Source of the DNA: Tanticharoenia sakaeratensis NBRC 103193
GTDB taxonomy: Bacteria > Pseudomonadota > Alphaproteobacteria > Acetobacterales > Acetobacteraceae
Reading direction: 5' to 3'
Assembly: GCF_000963885.1 (NCBI RefSeq)
Contig: NZ_BALE01000010.1
Location: 186,001-250,000 of the forward strand
DNA length: 64,000 bases
The notes under the pieces were generated by a model. That model made no database searches. It had not been told where the DNA came from and saw only the letters and a program-made list of their open reading frames with translations. Positions 18,407 through 28,089 of this stretch are shown here, in pieces (the first letter of the stretch is position 1; each line of letters begins with the position of its first letter). The position numbers and the translations under genes were made by a program.

Positions 18407-18739
18407 GGCTGCCGCATCCGGGACTCGTTCCTGCGCATGGGTGTCCGGCACTCATTCACGGGATGCGTGAGAGCAGGATGCGGACGGATACAGGAAAGCC
18501 GGGCCGTCCGCCTGTCGGCTTGGGTCTGTCGTGTCGTCCATCGCAGTCGGCATCACAAGCGTCCGCGTGGCGCGGGCTCATCAGAACCGCGGACGGTGAT
18601 CGCGAAGATCCGGACATGTGAGAAGGCCGTCACACTTCACGGTCTCTCCGCCAGCGTAACAATCTGCTAATCCGTGAGAGACGGTGATCGCGGAGCAAAG
18701 TGTCTGCGGGCCCGAAATCCTTCTGTGTGGAGTTGGCTG
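18407..18739 (+). other. Intergenic region
   Basis: 333 bases between ccrM and the nucleoside permease gene. I see no gene, tRNA or clear terminator; it presumably contains the permease promoter, not recognisable by eye. Confidence 0.4.
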
Positions 18740-19921
18740 ATGCCTCGACGATCAGGCGTATTTGCGCGTGCGCTTCAATTTCTTGGCCTTGAGGCGCCCA
18801 CAGGGCTGAATATGCCTCGATTGCCGCGCGCGGACGCCGGGCGGACCGATTCGAAGTGCCGCCCGCGCGGTGTTGTCCGAGGTCTGGTCGCGGGGCTCGC
18901 CAGCATGAGCGCCATGACCGTCTCGGCCCATGCTGCGCCATGGCCGGTGCGCGCGGTCATCGTCACGACGTTCGAGGTCGGGCACGACACGGGCGATGCG
19001 CCCGGCGAGGCGCAGTTCTGGATCGAGCGTCTTCATCTGACCGAGAAGCTCGACTTTCCGGGCGGCACGCATCCGATCCTCGCATCGCCCGATCATCGCA
19101 TTGTGCTGATCGAGACCGGCATGTCGCTGATCAATGCCGGGATCTCGACCATGGCGCTCGGACTGGACCCGCGTTTCGATCTGAAACAGGCCTACTGGCT
19201 GGTCGCGGGCATCGGCGGCATCGATCCGGCGGCCGGTGCGATCGGCTCGGCCGTTTGGGTGCAGCACACGATCAACGATACGGCGCAGGAAATCGATCTT
19301 CGCGAGGCGCCGAAAGGCTGGGCCTATGCCCGCTATGTCTCCGACACCCATGGGCCGGGCACGCTCGAGGGAGCCGAGCATGATCTCGGGCCGGACGGGC
19401 CTTATCCTCTGGTGTTCACGCTGAACCCCGATCTGGCGCGGTTCGCCTGGTGCCACTCGCGCGACAAGGCTGTCGCTGCATCCGATGACATGAAGCGTTT
19501 CGGCGTGCGCTATGGTGGTGCCGCAGCCCAGCCGCCATCCGTGCTGCTGGGTGACAGTTTCGCGTCCGATATCTATTGGCACGGCGCGATCCAGACGCAT
19601 TACGCCGAGGACTGGGTGAAGCTGCTGACCCACGGAGCCGGGCGCTTCATGATCAGCGATATGGAGGATTCGGCCGTCGCCGAGGCGCTGTGGCGTCTCA
19701 ACCGCATGGGCCGTGCCTCATTTGACCGGCTGATGATCCTGCGCACGGCCTCGAACTACACGGTGCAGCCGCCCGGCGAGACGGCGATCCAGTCCGTGCT
19801 CGCACCTTATCCGGGCGGGGGGAAACCGGCATTCGAGGCGGCTTTCCGGGCGGGCAATGCGGTTCTGGATGCGCTGCTGGCAACCTGGCCTGCAATGCCC
19901 GCGAAGGATACGTGTCGATAA
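18740..19921 (+). CDS. Purine nucleoside permease (NUP family)
   Basis: About 393 residues. The core from WPVRAVIVTTFEVGHDTGDAPGE through HRIVLIETGMSLINAGISTMAL, YWLVAGIGGIDPAAG, LLGDSFASDIYWHG and FMISDMEDSAVAEAL belongs to the NUP family first described as a purine nucleoside permease in Candida and related to nucleoside phosphorylase folds. A hydrophobic segment (LVAGLASMSAMTVSAHA, ending AHA-A) looks like a signal peptide, so the protein is probably periplasmic. The start is uncertain: ATG 18740 has GGAG seven bases upstream but leaves a long arm before the signal; ATG 18812 would give a more normal leader without a clear Shine-Dalgarno. It faces a secreted adenosine deaminase. Confidence 0.85.
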   Translation: MPRRSGVFARALQFLGLEAPTGLNMPRLPRADAGRTDSKCRPRGVVRGLVAGLASMSAMTVSAHAAPWPVRAVIVTTFEVGHDTGDAPGEAQFWIERLHLTEKLDFPGGTHPILASPDHRIVLIETGMSLINAGISTMALGLDPRFDLKQAYWLVAGIGGIDPAAGAIGSAVWVQHTINDTAQEIDLREAPKGWAYARYVSDTHGPGTLEGAEHDLGPDGPYPLVFTLNPDLARFAWCHSRDKAVAASDDMKRFGVRYGGAAAQPPSVLLGDSFASDIYWHGAIQTHYAEDWVKLLTHGAGRFMISDMEDSAVAEALWRLNRMGRASFDRLMILRTASNYTVQPPGETAIQSVLAPYPGGGKPAFEAAFRAGNAVLDALLATWPAMPAKDTCR

Positions 19922-19939
19922 GCCGAGGCTGACGACGCG

Positions 19940-19972
19940 CCGAAGCTCCGCGATGAAGTGGCGGGGCTTCGG
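19940..19972. terminator. Hairpin between convergent purine genes
   Basis: Twelve-bp stem CCGAAGCTCCGC / GCGGGGCTTCGG (one G-T pair), nine-base loop, no T run. Its position between two convergent stops suggests termination or transcript end protection. Confidence 0.5.
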
Positions 19973-19982
19973 TCCTGTAGCG

Positions 19983-21476
19983 TTACCGGAAAAGTGGCTC
20001 GTGTGCCGCCCAATGCTCGAACGCCGCGAAATCATGCTGGAGCCGCGCGTTCAGCGTCGTGCGATCGGCATCGGATTCAAAACCGTAGCGGATACCCGTC
20101 GCCGAAAGCTGCTTCAGTGTCGGATAGTCGAGCCCGTATGTAGTGGTGGCCCGCTGGTACTCGTGGGTCAGGTCGATGCGCGAGACGCCCTCGTCGTCGG
20201 TCGACAGCGCCGTCGGCACGCCTGCGCGGCGATAGAGCATGAACGGGTGGTCGCCGCCGCTGACGCCGAGAATCTGGGCGTTGCTCGACAGGTTGATCTC
20301 CACCATGATCTGCTTCTGAGCCATCTCATGCAGCAGTTCGGCGGCGTCTCGCTCATATGCGATATCGACGCCATGACCGATCCGGCGAGCGCCCGCGACC
20401 TCGACCGCCTGCCGGATATGGCTCTCCAGTTCCGAAGGCGGAACGAGGCCCAGTGTCAGCTCGCCGGCGTGCAGGCTCAGCTTCACGTCCGGAGCCACGC
20501 CGTTGAGATAACGGAACATCCGCATGTGTAGATCGTAGTCGCGCAGGGCGACGGGATCGTCTTCGGGCGCCACGAAGTTCACACCGACCACGCGCGGATC
20601 GCTGTGCGCAAGGGCATAGCCGGCGGCGAGCTGTCCGAAGACCATCGGCGGCGGCAGGATGCGCAGCGGCTGAAACAGGTATCGCACCGTCACGGCACAG
20701 CCCGGCTGTGGGTGCGCGGTGCCGCATCCGAGGATGGCGTGCGCGCGGCTCTCCATCTGGTTGATCTCGGCGCGCGCGGTTGCGACCACCGCGGGAAGGG
20801 ACGGGGCGATCTCCGCGTAGCTTCCGGCGAAATTATTGCCTTTCAGCGGATGATGCGCGCCGAGCGCCATGGCCTGGGCCAGCGCGGGTGAGACCATCGT
20901 TTCGAGATAGAGCTCGTGATCGCGGGCCGCCTGCGCGAGCACCTCGGCCAGCGCTTCGCCCTGATGGGTCTCATAGGCGGCATCGAACTTGTCGAACGTA
21001 TCGAAGAAGTGGTCGTGCCCGCTGCGATCGGTTTCGGTCGGCACGAAGCCGCGCATGGACATCGCGTCGATGGCGCGGTTGGTCGTATCCTCGCTGTTGA
21101 ACGCTTCGGCTGCGGGGACGAGGCCCGGCCGGCCACAGCTCGAATCGTTGCTCAGCGTCTGGCGGCGCGGATCGAGGCATTCGCGGTCGGTCCGGGCCCA
21201 GTCGAGCATCGGTTCCGCGTAAATCGCGCCGGCAAGATGATTATGCAGGTCCGCACCCTTGGGAAAGGCCTGCAGGAACAGGCGAAGACGGGCGGGATCG
21301 TTCCGGAGTGCGGCAAAACGACGGGCGGTCTCGGCCGCATCGTCGGCGCTCGACGCGACAGGAGCTGTCGTGTCGTTCTGCGGGACATCGTGCGCCAGCG
21401 CGGGCGCTGCGATGAGAAAGGCCACGAGCGCGGTTGACGCGCAGCCGTGGCCGTATCGGGAAATTCGGTCTGTCAT
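19983..21476 (-). CDS. Secreted adenosine deaminase
   Basis: Metal-dependent hydrolase turning adenosine into inosine and ammonia. The 497 residues begin with a signal peptide (about 1-28, cleavage after ALA). The metal and catalytic motifs are complete: ADLHNHLAG (His78, His80), KLSLHAGE, ARRIGHGVDI and ALSTDDEGVSR. The length and the exported form resemble adenosine deaminase growth-factor type enzymes rather than the ~340-residue cytosolic Add. A stretch GCGTAHPQPGCAV with two cysteines could form a disulfide. Convergent with the nucleoside permease, suggesting periplasmic purine nucleoside salvage. Confidence 0.9.
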   Translation of the reverse strand: MTDRISRYGHGCASTALVAFLIAAPALAHDVPQNDTTAPVASSADDAAETARRFAALRNDPARLRLFLQAFPKGADLHNHLAGAIYAEPMLDWARTDRECLDPRRQTLSNDSSCGRPGLVPAAEAFNSEDTTNRAIDAMSMRGFVPTETDRSGHDHFFDTFDKFDAAYETHQGEALAEVLAQAARDHELYLETMVSPALAQAMALGAHHPLKGNNFAGSYAEIAPSLPAVVATARAEINQMESRAHAILGCGTAHPQPGCAVTVRYLFQPLRILPPPMVFGQLAAGYALAHSDPRVVGVNFVAPEDDPVALRDYDLHMRMFRYLNGVAPDVKLSLHAGELTLGLVPPSELESHIRQAVEVAGARRIGHGVDIAYERDAAELLHEMAQKQIMVEINLSSNAQILGVSGGDHPFMLYRRAGVPTALSTDDEGVSRIDLTHEYQRATTTYGLDYPTLKQLSATGIRYGFESDADRTTLNARLQHDFAAFEHWAAHEPLFR

Positions 21477-21528
21477 GGGATCGTTACGCTGGCACAGTCA
21501 CCCGATGTCGCCAAGCGTCCCGTTCAGG

Positions 21529-22137
21529 TCAGCGCGAGGCAAACCCCAGGAAACCGATATCGGGCTGCGGTGTGCCGCCACCGGTCTCGTAATGCGGCCC
21601 GGTAGGCACCGGCGCCGAGCGCCTGGTATGTCCGTTCAGCGTCAGGTGGCCGGCGCTGCCCTTCGTATCGACGCCTTCGTCGGAAAGATCGGATGCGGTC
21701 TCGATCTTGCCGTCCGGGTTGTAGGTCCGCATCGACAGCAGCAGGAAGGTGATGTCGTTGCGATTGAGATCGATCGCCATGTCGAGCGGCGTCTGGCCGA
21801 GGACATTGTGGCCACCCATGTCGGCGCCCCGGTTCAGCGCTTCCTTGGCCGCTCCCAGACTTCCACGATTGATGGCGTCGAACAGGGCCGAGGTCGGGTT
21901 CAGGTCGGTGTTCGCATGCCCCGACTCTTCCTCCTGCGATTCGGCGCCGGGAAGGGCGGAGGGCGGTGCTGCCATCTTGGCGGCGCGCCGCGCTTCCTTT
22001 TTCTTCTGGGCGTCCATCGCCTCCTGTTCGGCTTCGGCGTCGTCGGCATCCTGCGCGTGGGCAGCGTGCCATGGCACGAAGGCGACGGGGGTCGCGATCA
22101 CGCAGGCGATCAGGAACAGGCGCAGGAAACGGGTCAT
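21529..22137 (-). CDS. Exported ankyrin-repeat protein
   Basis: A 202-residue protein whose start MTRFLRLFLIACVIATP gives a normal Sec signal peptide (cleavage after AHA, about residue 28); the longer in-frame reading lacks this. A charged, probably coiled region (EAEQEAMDAQKKKEARRAAK) precedes about two ankyrin repeats (TSALFDAINRGSLGAAKEAL, then GQTPLDMAIDLNRNDITFLL), and the C-terminus is low complexity. It lies 76 bases downstream of the VWA/amidotransferase-like gene on the same strand, so it may belong to that operon. Partner unknown. Confidence 0.8.
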   Translation of the reverse strand: MTRFLRLFLIACVIATPVAFVPWHAAHAQDADDAEAEQEAMDAQKKKEARRAAKMAAPPSALPGAESQEEESGHANTDLNPTSALFDAINRGSLGAAKEALNRGADMGGHNVLGQTPLDMAIDLNRNDITFLLLSMRTYNPDGKIETASDLSDEGVDTKGSAGHLTLNGHTRRSAPVPTGPHYETGGGTPQPDIGFLGFASR

Positions 22138-22213
22138 GATCGAACCGGGCTCGTCATCGGGAAGGGACAGAAGGCACTCTCTATAACCGGATGCGTCGTG
22201 CGATGCGACTCCT

Positions 22214-24307
22214 TCAACGCCTGCGTCCCTCGCGCCACCAGCCAAGCATTGTAAGGCAGAGTATCAACGCCATGGCGACCCAGGCGGGCAGCAGCGGCGT
22301 CGTGTGCGCAGCACCCGGTATGCGCGAAAGGCGCTGGGGGAAGCCGATCCAGCCGGGGCCGGATGCGGCTCCGCCGGGCTGGGCCAGACGCAGCGCAGGC
22401 GTGCCGTCGGGTGACGGCACGAACAGGGACGCGCCATGGCTCGCGTCCACGACGGGCGCCAGACGGCTTGCCGTCGCGCGCAGATCCGCGAGTTCGAGAG
22501 GGTCGCCGCCCATCGGGGCCGCATAGGCCGTCAGCGATCCGCACGTGACGGTCCAGATCCCGAACGTGTCGGGAATTGCAAGACGTGCGCTTGCGAACCC
22601 GTGGCCCGTGCCCGTCAGCCTGATTTCGGTGCGTCGTCCATCAGGGGCCGTCACGATGGCCGGCGGGATGGCATCGTTGCCCGCAGACCGGCGCGCGATC
22701 GACAGATGTCCGTCCGCGATCGAGGCCGAGAGCTGGTTCTCCTCCAGCTCGGGCTCCTTCATCAGCCAGTGTGCCAGACGTCGCAGCAGTTCGGCCTGCG
22801 GGCCGCCACCGGCCTCGCCGCGCGACCAGAGCCAGATCTGGTCGGACAGCAGCAACGCGACACGCCCCTGCTCGACATGATCGAGGATCAGCAGGGGCTG
22901 TCCGTCGGCGCCGTTCATCAGGACTTCGCCGCGATGTTCGTCGCTGCGCAGGTCGCGATACCACGGCCCCCAGCCGGGCGGCGCGGTCATCGAGAGTGGT
23001 GCGCCGGGCAGGCCTTCGGTCACGGGATGGCGTGCGCCCGTCTCGCTCAGCGTCGGCGTGAATTTCTGCTGGACCAGTCCGTCTTCCGGGACATGTGCCG
23101 GCAGGATGTCGGCGAGCGGCCCGTCCTGCAGGGTTCCGGGCTGCGTGAATTCCGGGCCCGCCGTCAGCAGAAGGCCGCCGCCGCCACGTACGAAATCGGC
23201 GATGTTCTGGAGATAGACCTGCGGCAGGATACCGCGATTCTGGAAACCGTCGAGGATGATGAGGTCGAACTGGCGGATCTTGTCGGCAAACAGCTCGCGC
23301 ACCGGAAACGGGATGAGCGCCAGATCGGAATTCGGCGTGTCGTCTTCCTTGTCGCCGGGACGCAGGATCGTGAAATGCACGAGGTCGACCGACGGATCCG
23401 CCTTCAGCAGGCGGCGCCAGACCCGCTCGCCCTGATTGGGTGCGCCGGACACGAGCAGCACGCGCAGGCGGTCGCGCACGCCGTTGATCCGCACGACCGC
23501 GCGGTTGTTTTCCTGCGAAACCTCGCCCGGAAGCGCCGAGACCGACAGCCCGACCAGCGTCTCGCCTGGGTGGCTGATCGGTACGGGAATGTCCTGCGGC
23601 ACGCCGGGCTGCACATCACGTACGATCGGGGGCTCGCCGCTGCGCGTCAGCGTCAGTGTCGCGGGCGCATGCGCGACAGGACCCATGTCATCGACCTGCA
23701 CGCGCAGGGTCGCGGTCTGACCGACGATGGCAAACGGCGGCGCCTGTAGGATGCGCAGGCGGCGATCGGTTTCCTCGCCGCGGGCGGTCAGCAGCGCGAA
23801 CAGCGGCAGCGCGTGCCCGTCCTGATCGCGGAACAGATCGGGCAGGGCCCTGGGCACGTCATCGACTTCGCCATCCGTCACCATGACGGCGCCCGCGAAC
23901 CGCCCGGCTGCGATGTCGGCCCGGTCGAGGCCTGCGAACAGGCGCGTGCCGTGGCCCGGCTCGGTGCCCGCATCGACGAATTTCAGCGACAGGCCCGGAA
24001 TGTGGTCGGCTTCGGCGCGGAGAGCGGCGGCAATCCCCTGGGCATCGGTCGCGCGATTGCCGGTCGCCATCGAATGCGACCGGTCGAGCACGACCAGGGC
24101 CTGCATCGGCACGGCGCGCAGCGACTGGGTGAGCCATTGCGGACCCGTCAGCCAGCCGAGCAGCACGGCAAGCGCCAGCAGCCGGAACACGCTGCCGCGC
24201 GCGCCGCGGATCAGGCCGTAGAGCCCGAGCGCCAGTGCGATCGCCGCCAGCGTCGCCAGCAGCCAGACCGGCAGGAGAGGTGTTGCGATCAGGCTCGCCC
24301 GCGTCAT
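22214..24307 (-). CDS. Membrane protein with VWA-like and amidotransferase-like regions
   Basis: A 697-residue protein with two N-terminal membrane helices (~12-33 and ~40-57), a VWA-type segment with a DxSxS metal motif (ALVVLDRSHSMATGN, Asp75), an immunoglobulin-like middle, a region LTAGPEFTQPG resembling class I glutamine amidotransferase folds without an evident catalytic Cys, and a final membrane helix near the C-terminus. Proteins of this design accompany MoxR/DUF58/BatA operons. Its ATG overlaps the upstream DUF4159 stop (ATGA). Exact biochemical role unknown. Confidence 0.8.
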   Translation of the reverse strand: MTRASLIATPLLPVWLLATLAAIALALGLYGLIRGARGSVFRLLALAVLLGWLTGPQWLTQSLRAVPMQALVVLDRSHSMATGNRATDAQGIAAALRAEADHIPGLSLKFVDAGTEPGHGTRLFAGLDRADIAAGRFAGAVMVTDGEVDDVPRALPDLFRDQDGHALPLFALLTARGEETDRRLRILQAPPFAIVGQTATLRVQVDDMGPVAHAPATLTLTRSGEPPIVRDVQPGVPQDIPVPISHPGETLVGLSVSALPGEVSQENNRAVVRINGVRDRLRVLLVSGAPNQGERVWRRLLKADPSVDLVHFTILRPGDKEDDTPNSDLALIPFPVRELFADKIRQFDLIILDGFQNRGILPQVYLQNIADFVRGGGGLLLTAGPEFTQPGTLQDGPLADILPAHVPEDGLVQQKFTPTLSETGARHPVTEGLPGAPLSMTAPPGWGPWYRDLRSDEHRGEVLMNGADGQPLLILDHVEQGRVALLLSDQIWLWSRGEAGGGPQAELLRRLAHWLMKEPELEENQLSASIADGHLSIARRSAGNDAIPPAIVTAPDGRRTEIRLTGTGHGFASARLAIPDTFGIWTVTCGSLTAYAAPMGGDPLELADLRATASRLAPVVDASHGASLFVPSPDGTPALRLAQPGGAASGPGWIGFPQRLSRIPGAAHTTPLLPAWVAMALILCLTMLGWWREGRRR

Positions 24308-27096
24308 TCGCCACCGAGCCGCTTGAGGATGGCCGGGATATGCACCTGATCCGCCTTGTAGTTGCCCGTCAGCGCATACAGCACCACGTTGACGCCGAAG
24401 CGATAGGCCAGCGTGCGCTGGTCATCGCCGCCGGGGATGACGGCATAGGGCGTGCCGCCGGAGGAATCGACCGCCCATGCATGTGCCCAGTCGGCGGAGC
24501 CGATGATGACGGGGCTGACGTCGTCGTTGCTCTCGTCGCCCGACTGCGCGACCCAGACCGGCTGGCCCGCGAGGCGTCCCGGGAAATCGCGCAGCAGGTA
24601 GAACGTATGCGCCAGCACATGCTTGGACGTGAGCTTCGCAAGGGCCGGGATATCGAGCCCGTCGGTCACGCGTCGGAGTGCTGCCTGGGTCGCGGCACTC
24701 TGCCCGGCATCGTCCAGTTCGGACCCCGCGCCCTGCGTGTCGATCAGGATGATGCCTCCATGGGCCATGTAGGCATTCAGCGCGTCGATCTCGTGCGGGT
24801 TCGTGGTCGAGTTCGGCGTGATCGGCCAGTAGAGCATCGGATAATAGCTGAGATTGTCATGGCCCGGTGTCACGCCATCCGGCGCGCCGAGCTGGGCCGA
24901 GGTCCGGGCATTCACATAGTCGCTCAGGCCGCGCAGTCCCTCACGCGATATGTCGTCCACGGCGGAATCGCCGCTCAGCACATAGCCCAGATGCGTCTCG
25001 ACGGCCGCGCGCGGGACGTTGGCCGGCAAGGGGGCTGGAGCTGGCGCGGGTGCCGGCGGTGGCGCGGGGGGCGGATCGGCATACTGGGCATGTGCCTGCC
25101 CGGACAGGCCGATGACGAGGGCTGCGGCCGCAAGCCGTCCAAGCAGCCCGCGAAGGCGCAGGGAAGCCAGCAGGTCCGCCAGCAGGAGAAGCACGCCGAG
25201 CAGCGCAAGCCACGGTCCGAACTGTCGTTCAGGGGCCGCGCCAGCCGGCGAGATCGCGGTGCCGAGGAGAGGCTCGCGATCGATGGCGCCGCTTGCACCG
25301 CCGGCACCGGGCGCGTCGCCCAGATTGAGCGCGCGCCGCCCGGATTGCGGGCCGTAGAGACCTGCCGGATGCAGCGCGGAGACGGACGTCGTGCGGAACG
25401 CGTCCGCCGCGATCGACCGCGCGCTTTGTGGCGCCGGACCCAGCAGCCCGTCGGAATCGAGGGTGAGTGCCGGTGCCAGATCGCCGGTGGCAACGCCGTC
25501 GCGCTGGCCCGCCGAGCGATCGATCAGGCGCTGGAGCATGTCCGGGAAGATCCCGGACAGCGGCAGGTTCGACCAGTCGGCGCCCGGGGTTACATGAAAC
25601 AGGACGATTTCGCCGTGGCCGAGCGGAGCGGCCGTCACCAGCGGCGTGCCGTCCGCCAGCCGCGCCCAGACATGACGGTCGAGGTCCGCGCCCGGCTGGG
25701 CGAGCACCTGACGCGAGACCGTCACCTCGCCCGGAATGGGCAGGGCGGTGAACGGCGAATCGTCCGGGAACGGGTTGAGATGTTGCGGGTGCCCCCATGA
25801 CATCGCGCCACCGATCTGGCGCATGCCCATCAGCGGCACCGGCAGGAGCGATTGCGCGAGGTCCGGGGCAGGCGTAGCCGTCTCCGCGCCCGGTTCCTGC
25901 GTCTGCGGCTGGACGATTTCGGGACCTGCAAAACGGATCAGCTCGCCGCCGTTCTGAACCCATCTGGCGACCAGATCACGCACATGCGGATTGGCGAGCG
26001 TGCCGTCGGTCGCCACCAGAACCGAGAGCGGGCTCGTGACAAGCTGGGCCGCATCGCCTTCATGCACGTCGGCGATCGGCGCCAGCGCCCGGTTCAGGAA
26101 GAACAGCGCGCCCACAAGCGGCGTATCGGATCCGCGCGAGGCGATCAGCCCGACCGGATGGCGCCGGTCGCCCGCATCCAGCAGACGCACGCCGGCGGGC
26201 CCGTTCGCGCCGTCCAGCGTCAGCGACGCCGTCCGGTTGCGAAGCAGCGCGGGCAGGTTGAGAGCGACCGTGGTCGTCTGCGCACCTGCCGCAATCGTCG
26301 CCGGGAACACGCCGAGCGTCGCCCCGGTCTCGCCGCGCGCGCGGACCGTCACCGCGCGGGCAGGGCAGCCGCCAGGCGTGTGGATTTCGGCGTTCAGCGT
26401 CGCACCGGTCCGCGCGCCGATCGTTGCCGTATCGCACACGTCCCAACGCATGTCGGAGACGGCTCCGAGCGTCGACAGCGCTGTCCGCAGCGGCGCATCG
26501 TCAGCCGATGCGATGCCGTCGGACAGCACGACGATCCGGGCAGTGCCGGTCAGGTGCTGACGCAACGCATCCAGTGATTGGGCCAGCGCGGCGCGATCCG
26601 GACCCCACGGTTCGGGACGCCATTGCGCCAGCGTGCGGGCGATCTGGGCGCCGTCACGGGCGACGACTGGCTCCGGCAGAGCGCCATCCGGGCCACGTGC
26701 GCTGCGCAGGAGCGCGATCGTGCGACCTTCCCGGGCCGCCGCTGCGGCCAGAGACTGTGCGGCCGCGATCCGCGCCCGCCACGTCGCGATGGAAGCCCAG
26801 CCGTAATCCACGACGATGACGAGCGGTCCGCTCCCCCCGGTCGACGGCGTCGTGGCGTGGGGAAGAAGGGTCGGTTGTGCCAGGCCGAAGATGACGAGAC
26901 CCGCGGCACACAGGCGCAGGATCAGCAGCCACAGTGGTGCCCGCGCGGTGTCTTCCTGCCGTCTTGCAAGGCGTCGGAGCAGCAGGAGTGCCGGAAACGC
27001 GACATCGCGCGGCGGCGGCGGCGTTGCACGGATCAGCCACCAGATGGCCGGAAGCGCGAGCAGGCCCAGAAGGGCGAGGGGCGCCAGAAGCGTCAT
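24304..27096 (-). CDS. BatA-like N-terminal domain plus C-terminal DUF4159 membrane protein
   Basis: A 930-residue protein. Residues ~1-80 form a BatA-type start (two membrane helices, ALLALPAIWWLIR then RDVAFPALLLLRRLARRQED). A VWA-like region follows (VIVVDYGWASIATW), though without the DxSxS motif. A further membrane segment lies near residue ~640, then a Pro/Ala-rich linker, and DUF4159 from ~705 to the end (YYPMLYWPITPNS, GGIILIDTQGAG, VNVVLYALTGNYKADQVH). The DUF4159 part should face the periplasm. It starts 10 bases after the DUF58 gene and overlaps the next gene by four bases. Function not established for the family. Confidence 0.88.
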   Translation of the reverse strand: MTLLAPLALLGLLALPAIWWLIRATPPPPRDVAFPALLLLRRLARRQEDTARAPLWLLILRLCAAGLVIFGLAQPTLLPHATTPSTGGSGPLVIVVDYGWASIATWRARIAAAQSLAAAAAREGRTIALLRSARGPDGALPEPVVARDGAQIARTLAQWRPEPWGPDRAALAQSLDALRQHLTGTARIVVLSDGIASADDAPLRTALSTLGAVSDMRWDVCDTATIGARTGATLNAEIHTPGGCPARAVTVRARGETGATLGVFPATIAAGAQTTTVALNLPALLRNRTASLTLDGANGPAGVRLLDAGDRRHPVGLIASRGSDTPLVGALFFLNRALAPIADVHEGDAAQLVTSPLSVLVATDGTLANPHVRDLVARWVQNGGELIRFAGPEIVQPQTQEPGAETATPAPDLAQSLLPVPLMGMRQIGGAMSWGHPQHLNPFPDDSPFTALPIPGEVTVSRQVLAQPGADLDRHVWARLADGTPLVTAAPLGHGEIVLFHVTPGADWSNLPLSGIFPDMLQRLIDRSAGQRDGVATGDLAPALTLDSDGLLGPAPQSARSIAADAFRTTSVSALHPAGLYGPQSGRRALNLGDAPGAGGASGAIDREPLLGTAISPAGAAPERQFGPWLALLGVLLLLADLLASLRLRGLLGRLAAAALVIGLSGQAHAQYADPPPAPPPAPAPAPAPLPANVPRAAVETHLGYVLSGDSAVDDISREGLRGLSDYVNARTSAQLGAPDGVTPGHDNLSYYPMLYWPITPNSTTNPHEIDALNAYMAHGGIILIDTQGAGSELDDAGQSAATQAALRRVTDGLDIPALAKLTSKHVLAHTFYLLRDFPGRLAGQPVWVAQSGDESNDDVSPVIIGSADWAHAWAVDSSGGTPYAVIPGGDDQRTLAYRFGVNVVLYALTGNYKADQVHIPAILKRLGGE

Positions 27097-27106
27097 GCGG
27101 GCGACC

Positions 27107-28066
27107 TCATTGCGGCCCGCGTGCGCCGGACAGACGCCCGTGCAATGCCAGCAGGGCGGGCATCGGGCTTTGATCCGTCACATGCAGCGTGAAATCGGCG
27201 CGATGGGCGGCACAGTGCGTGCGCAGGATGTCCAGATGGCGCGCGATGGCCGCGTCGTAATCGGTGCGGAGGGTTTCGACGGCCGGCAGGGTCAGGCTGT
27301 CACCGGTCTCGAGCGCATTGAACCGCACGCGTCCCTCATAGGGGAGGGTCAGTTCTGCCGGATCGAGCACGCACAGCAGATGCGCGCGTCCCGCGCGACC
27401 GGAGATGGCGTCAAGGACACCTGCGATGCGCTCTTCCGGCCAGAGGAAATCGCTGACCAGAAGGATCTGGGCATAAGGGCGCAGCGCGCGGGTTTCCGGC
27501 CAGTCGTCGCCTCCCGGCGCCGGGGCCTCGGTCAGGACGTGGGCAAGGGCCGGAAACGCGCTCTGCCCGGTATGGAAGCGTCCGGGCCGGGCGCTGTTTC
27601 GCGCGCCCATGCCGAGCATGCCCACGCGTTCGCCGCCACGCAGCAGCGCCGAGGCCAGGGCCAGCGTGCAGACCTGCGCGCGGTCGCGCTTGGTCGGCAG
27701 GGCGGGCTGCGATCGCCATGCCATGGAGGCGGACGGATCGCACCACAGGGCGATCGTTTGCGGGCTCTCGGCTTCCCGCTCGCGCACCCAGAGCTGGTCG
27801 GAACGCGCGGACTGTCGCCAGTCGATGCGGCTGGCGGGCTCGCCGGGCTGGGCCGCCCGATACTGCCAGAAATCCTCGCCCGCGCCGGCCATGCGCCGGC
27901 CATGGGCTCCGGCAGCCAGCGCGCGTGCGATCCGCTCGGCCTGCAGCACGAGCTCGGGCAGCGGCGTCGCCTGGGCATCCACGACGCGCGCGGCGGGACC
28001 TGCCGTGCGGCCCGCGCGTTCGCGCCGTCGCGAGAACGGGAAAAGGGAGGAGAAGGCGCCGGCCAT
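27107..28066 (-). CDS. DUF58 domain protein
   Basis: A 319-residue soluble protein. The DUF58 signature is clear at ~70-105: RAAQPGEPASRIDWRQSARS then DQLWVREREAES, followed by a VWA-like fold (IALWCDPSASMAWRS, a DxSxS pattern). DUF58 proteins are the regular partner of MoxR ATPases and BatA-type membrane proteins. It starts 23 bases after moxR and is followed within 10 bases by the DUF4159 gene, so one operon is likely. Confidence 0.92.
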   Translation of the reverse strand: MAGAFSSLFPFSRRRERAGRTAGPAARVVDAQATPLPELVLQAERIARALAAGAHGRRMAGAGEDFWQYRAAQPGEPASRIDWRQSARSDQLWVREREAESPQTIALWCDPSASMAWRSQPALPTKRDRAQVCTLALASALLRGGERVGMLGMGARNSARPGRFHTGQSAFPALAHVLTEAPAPGGDDWPETRALRPYAQILLVSDFLWPEERIAGVLDAISGRAGRAHLLCVLDPAELTLPYEGRVRFNALETGDSLTLPAVETLRTDYDAAIARHLDILRTHCAAHRADFTLHVTDQSPMPALLALHGRLSGARGPQ

Positions 28067-28089
28067 GATGCTGCGTGCCCGGGGCGGCC

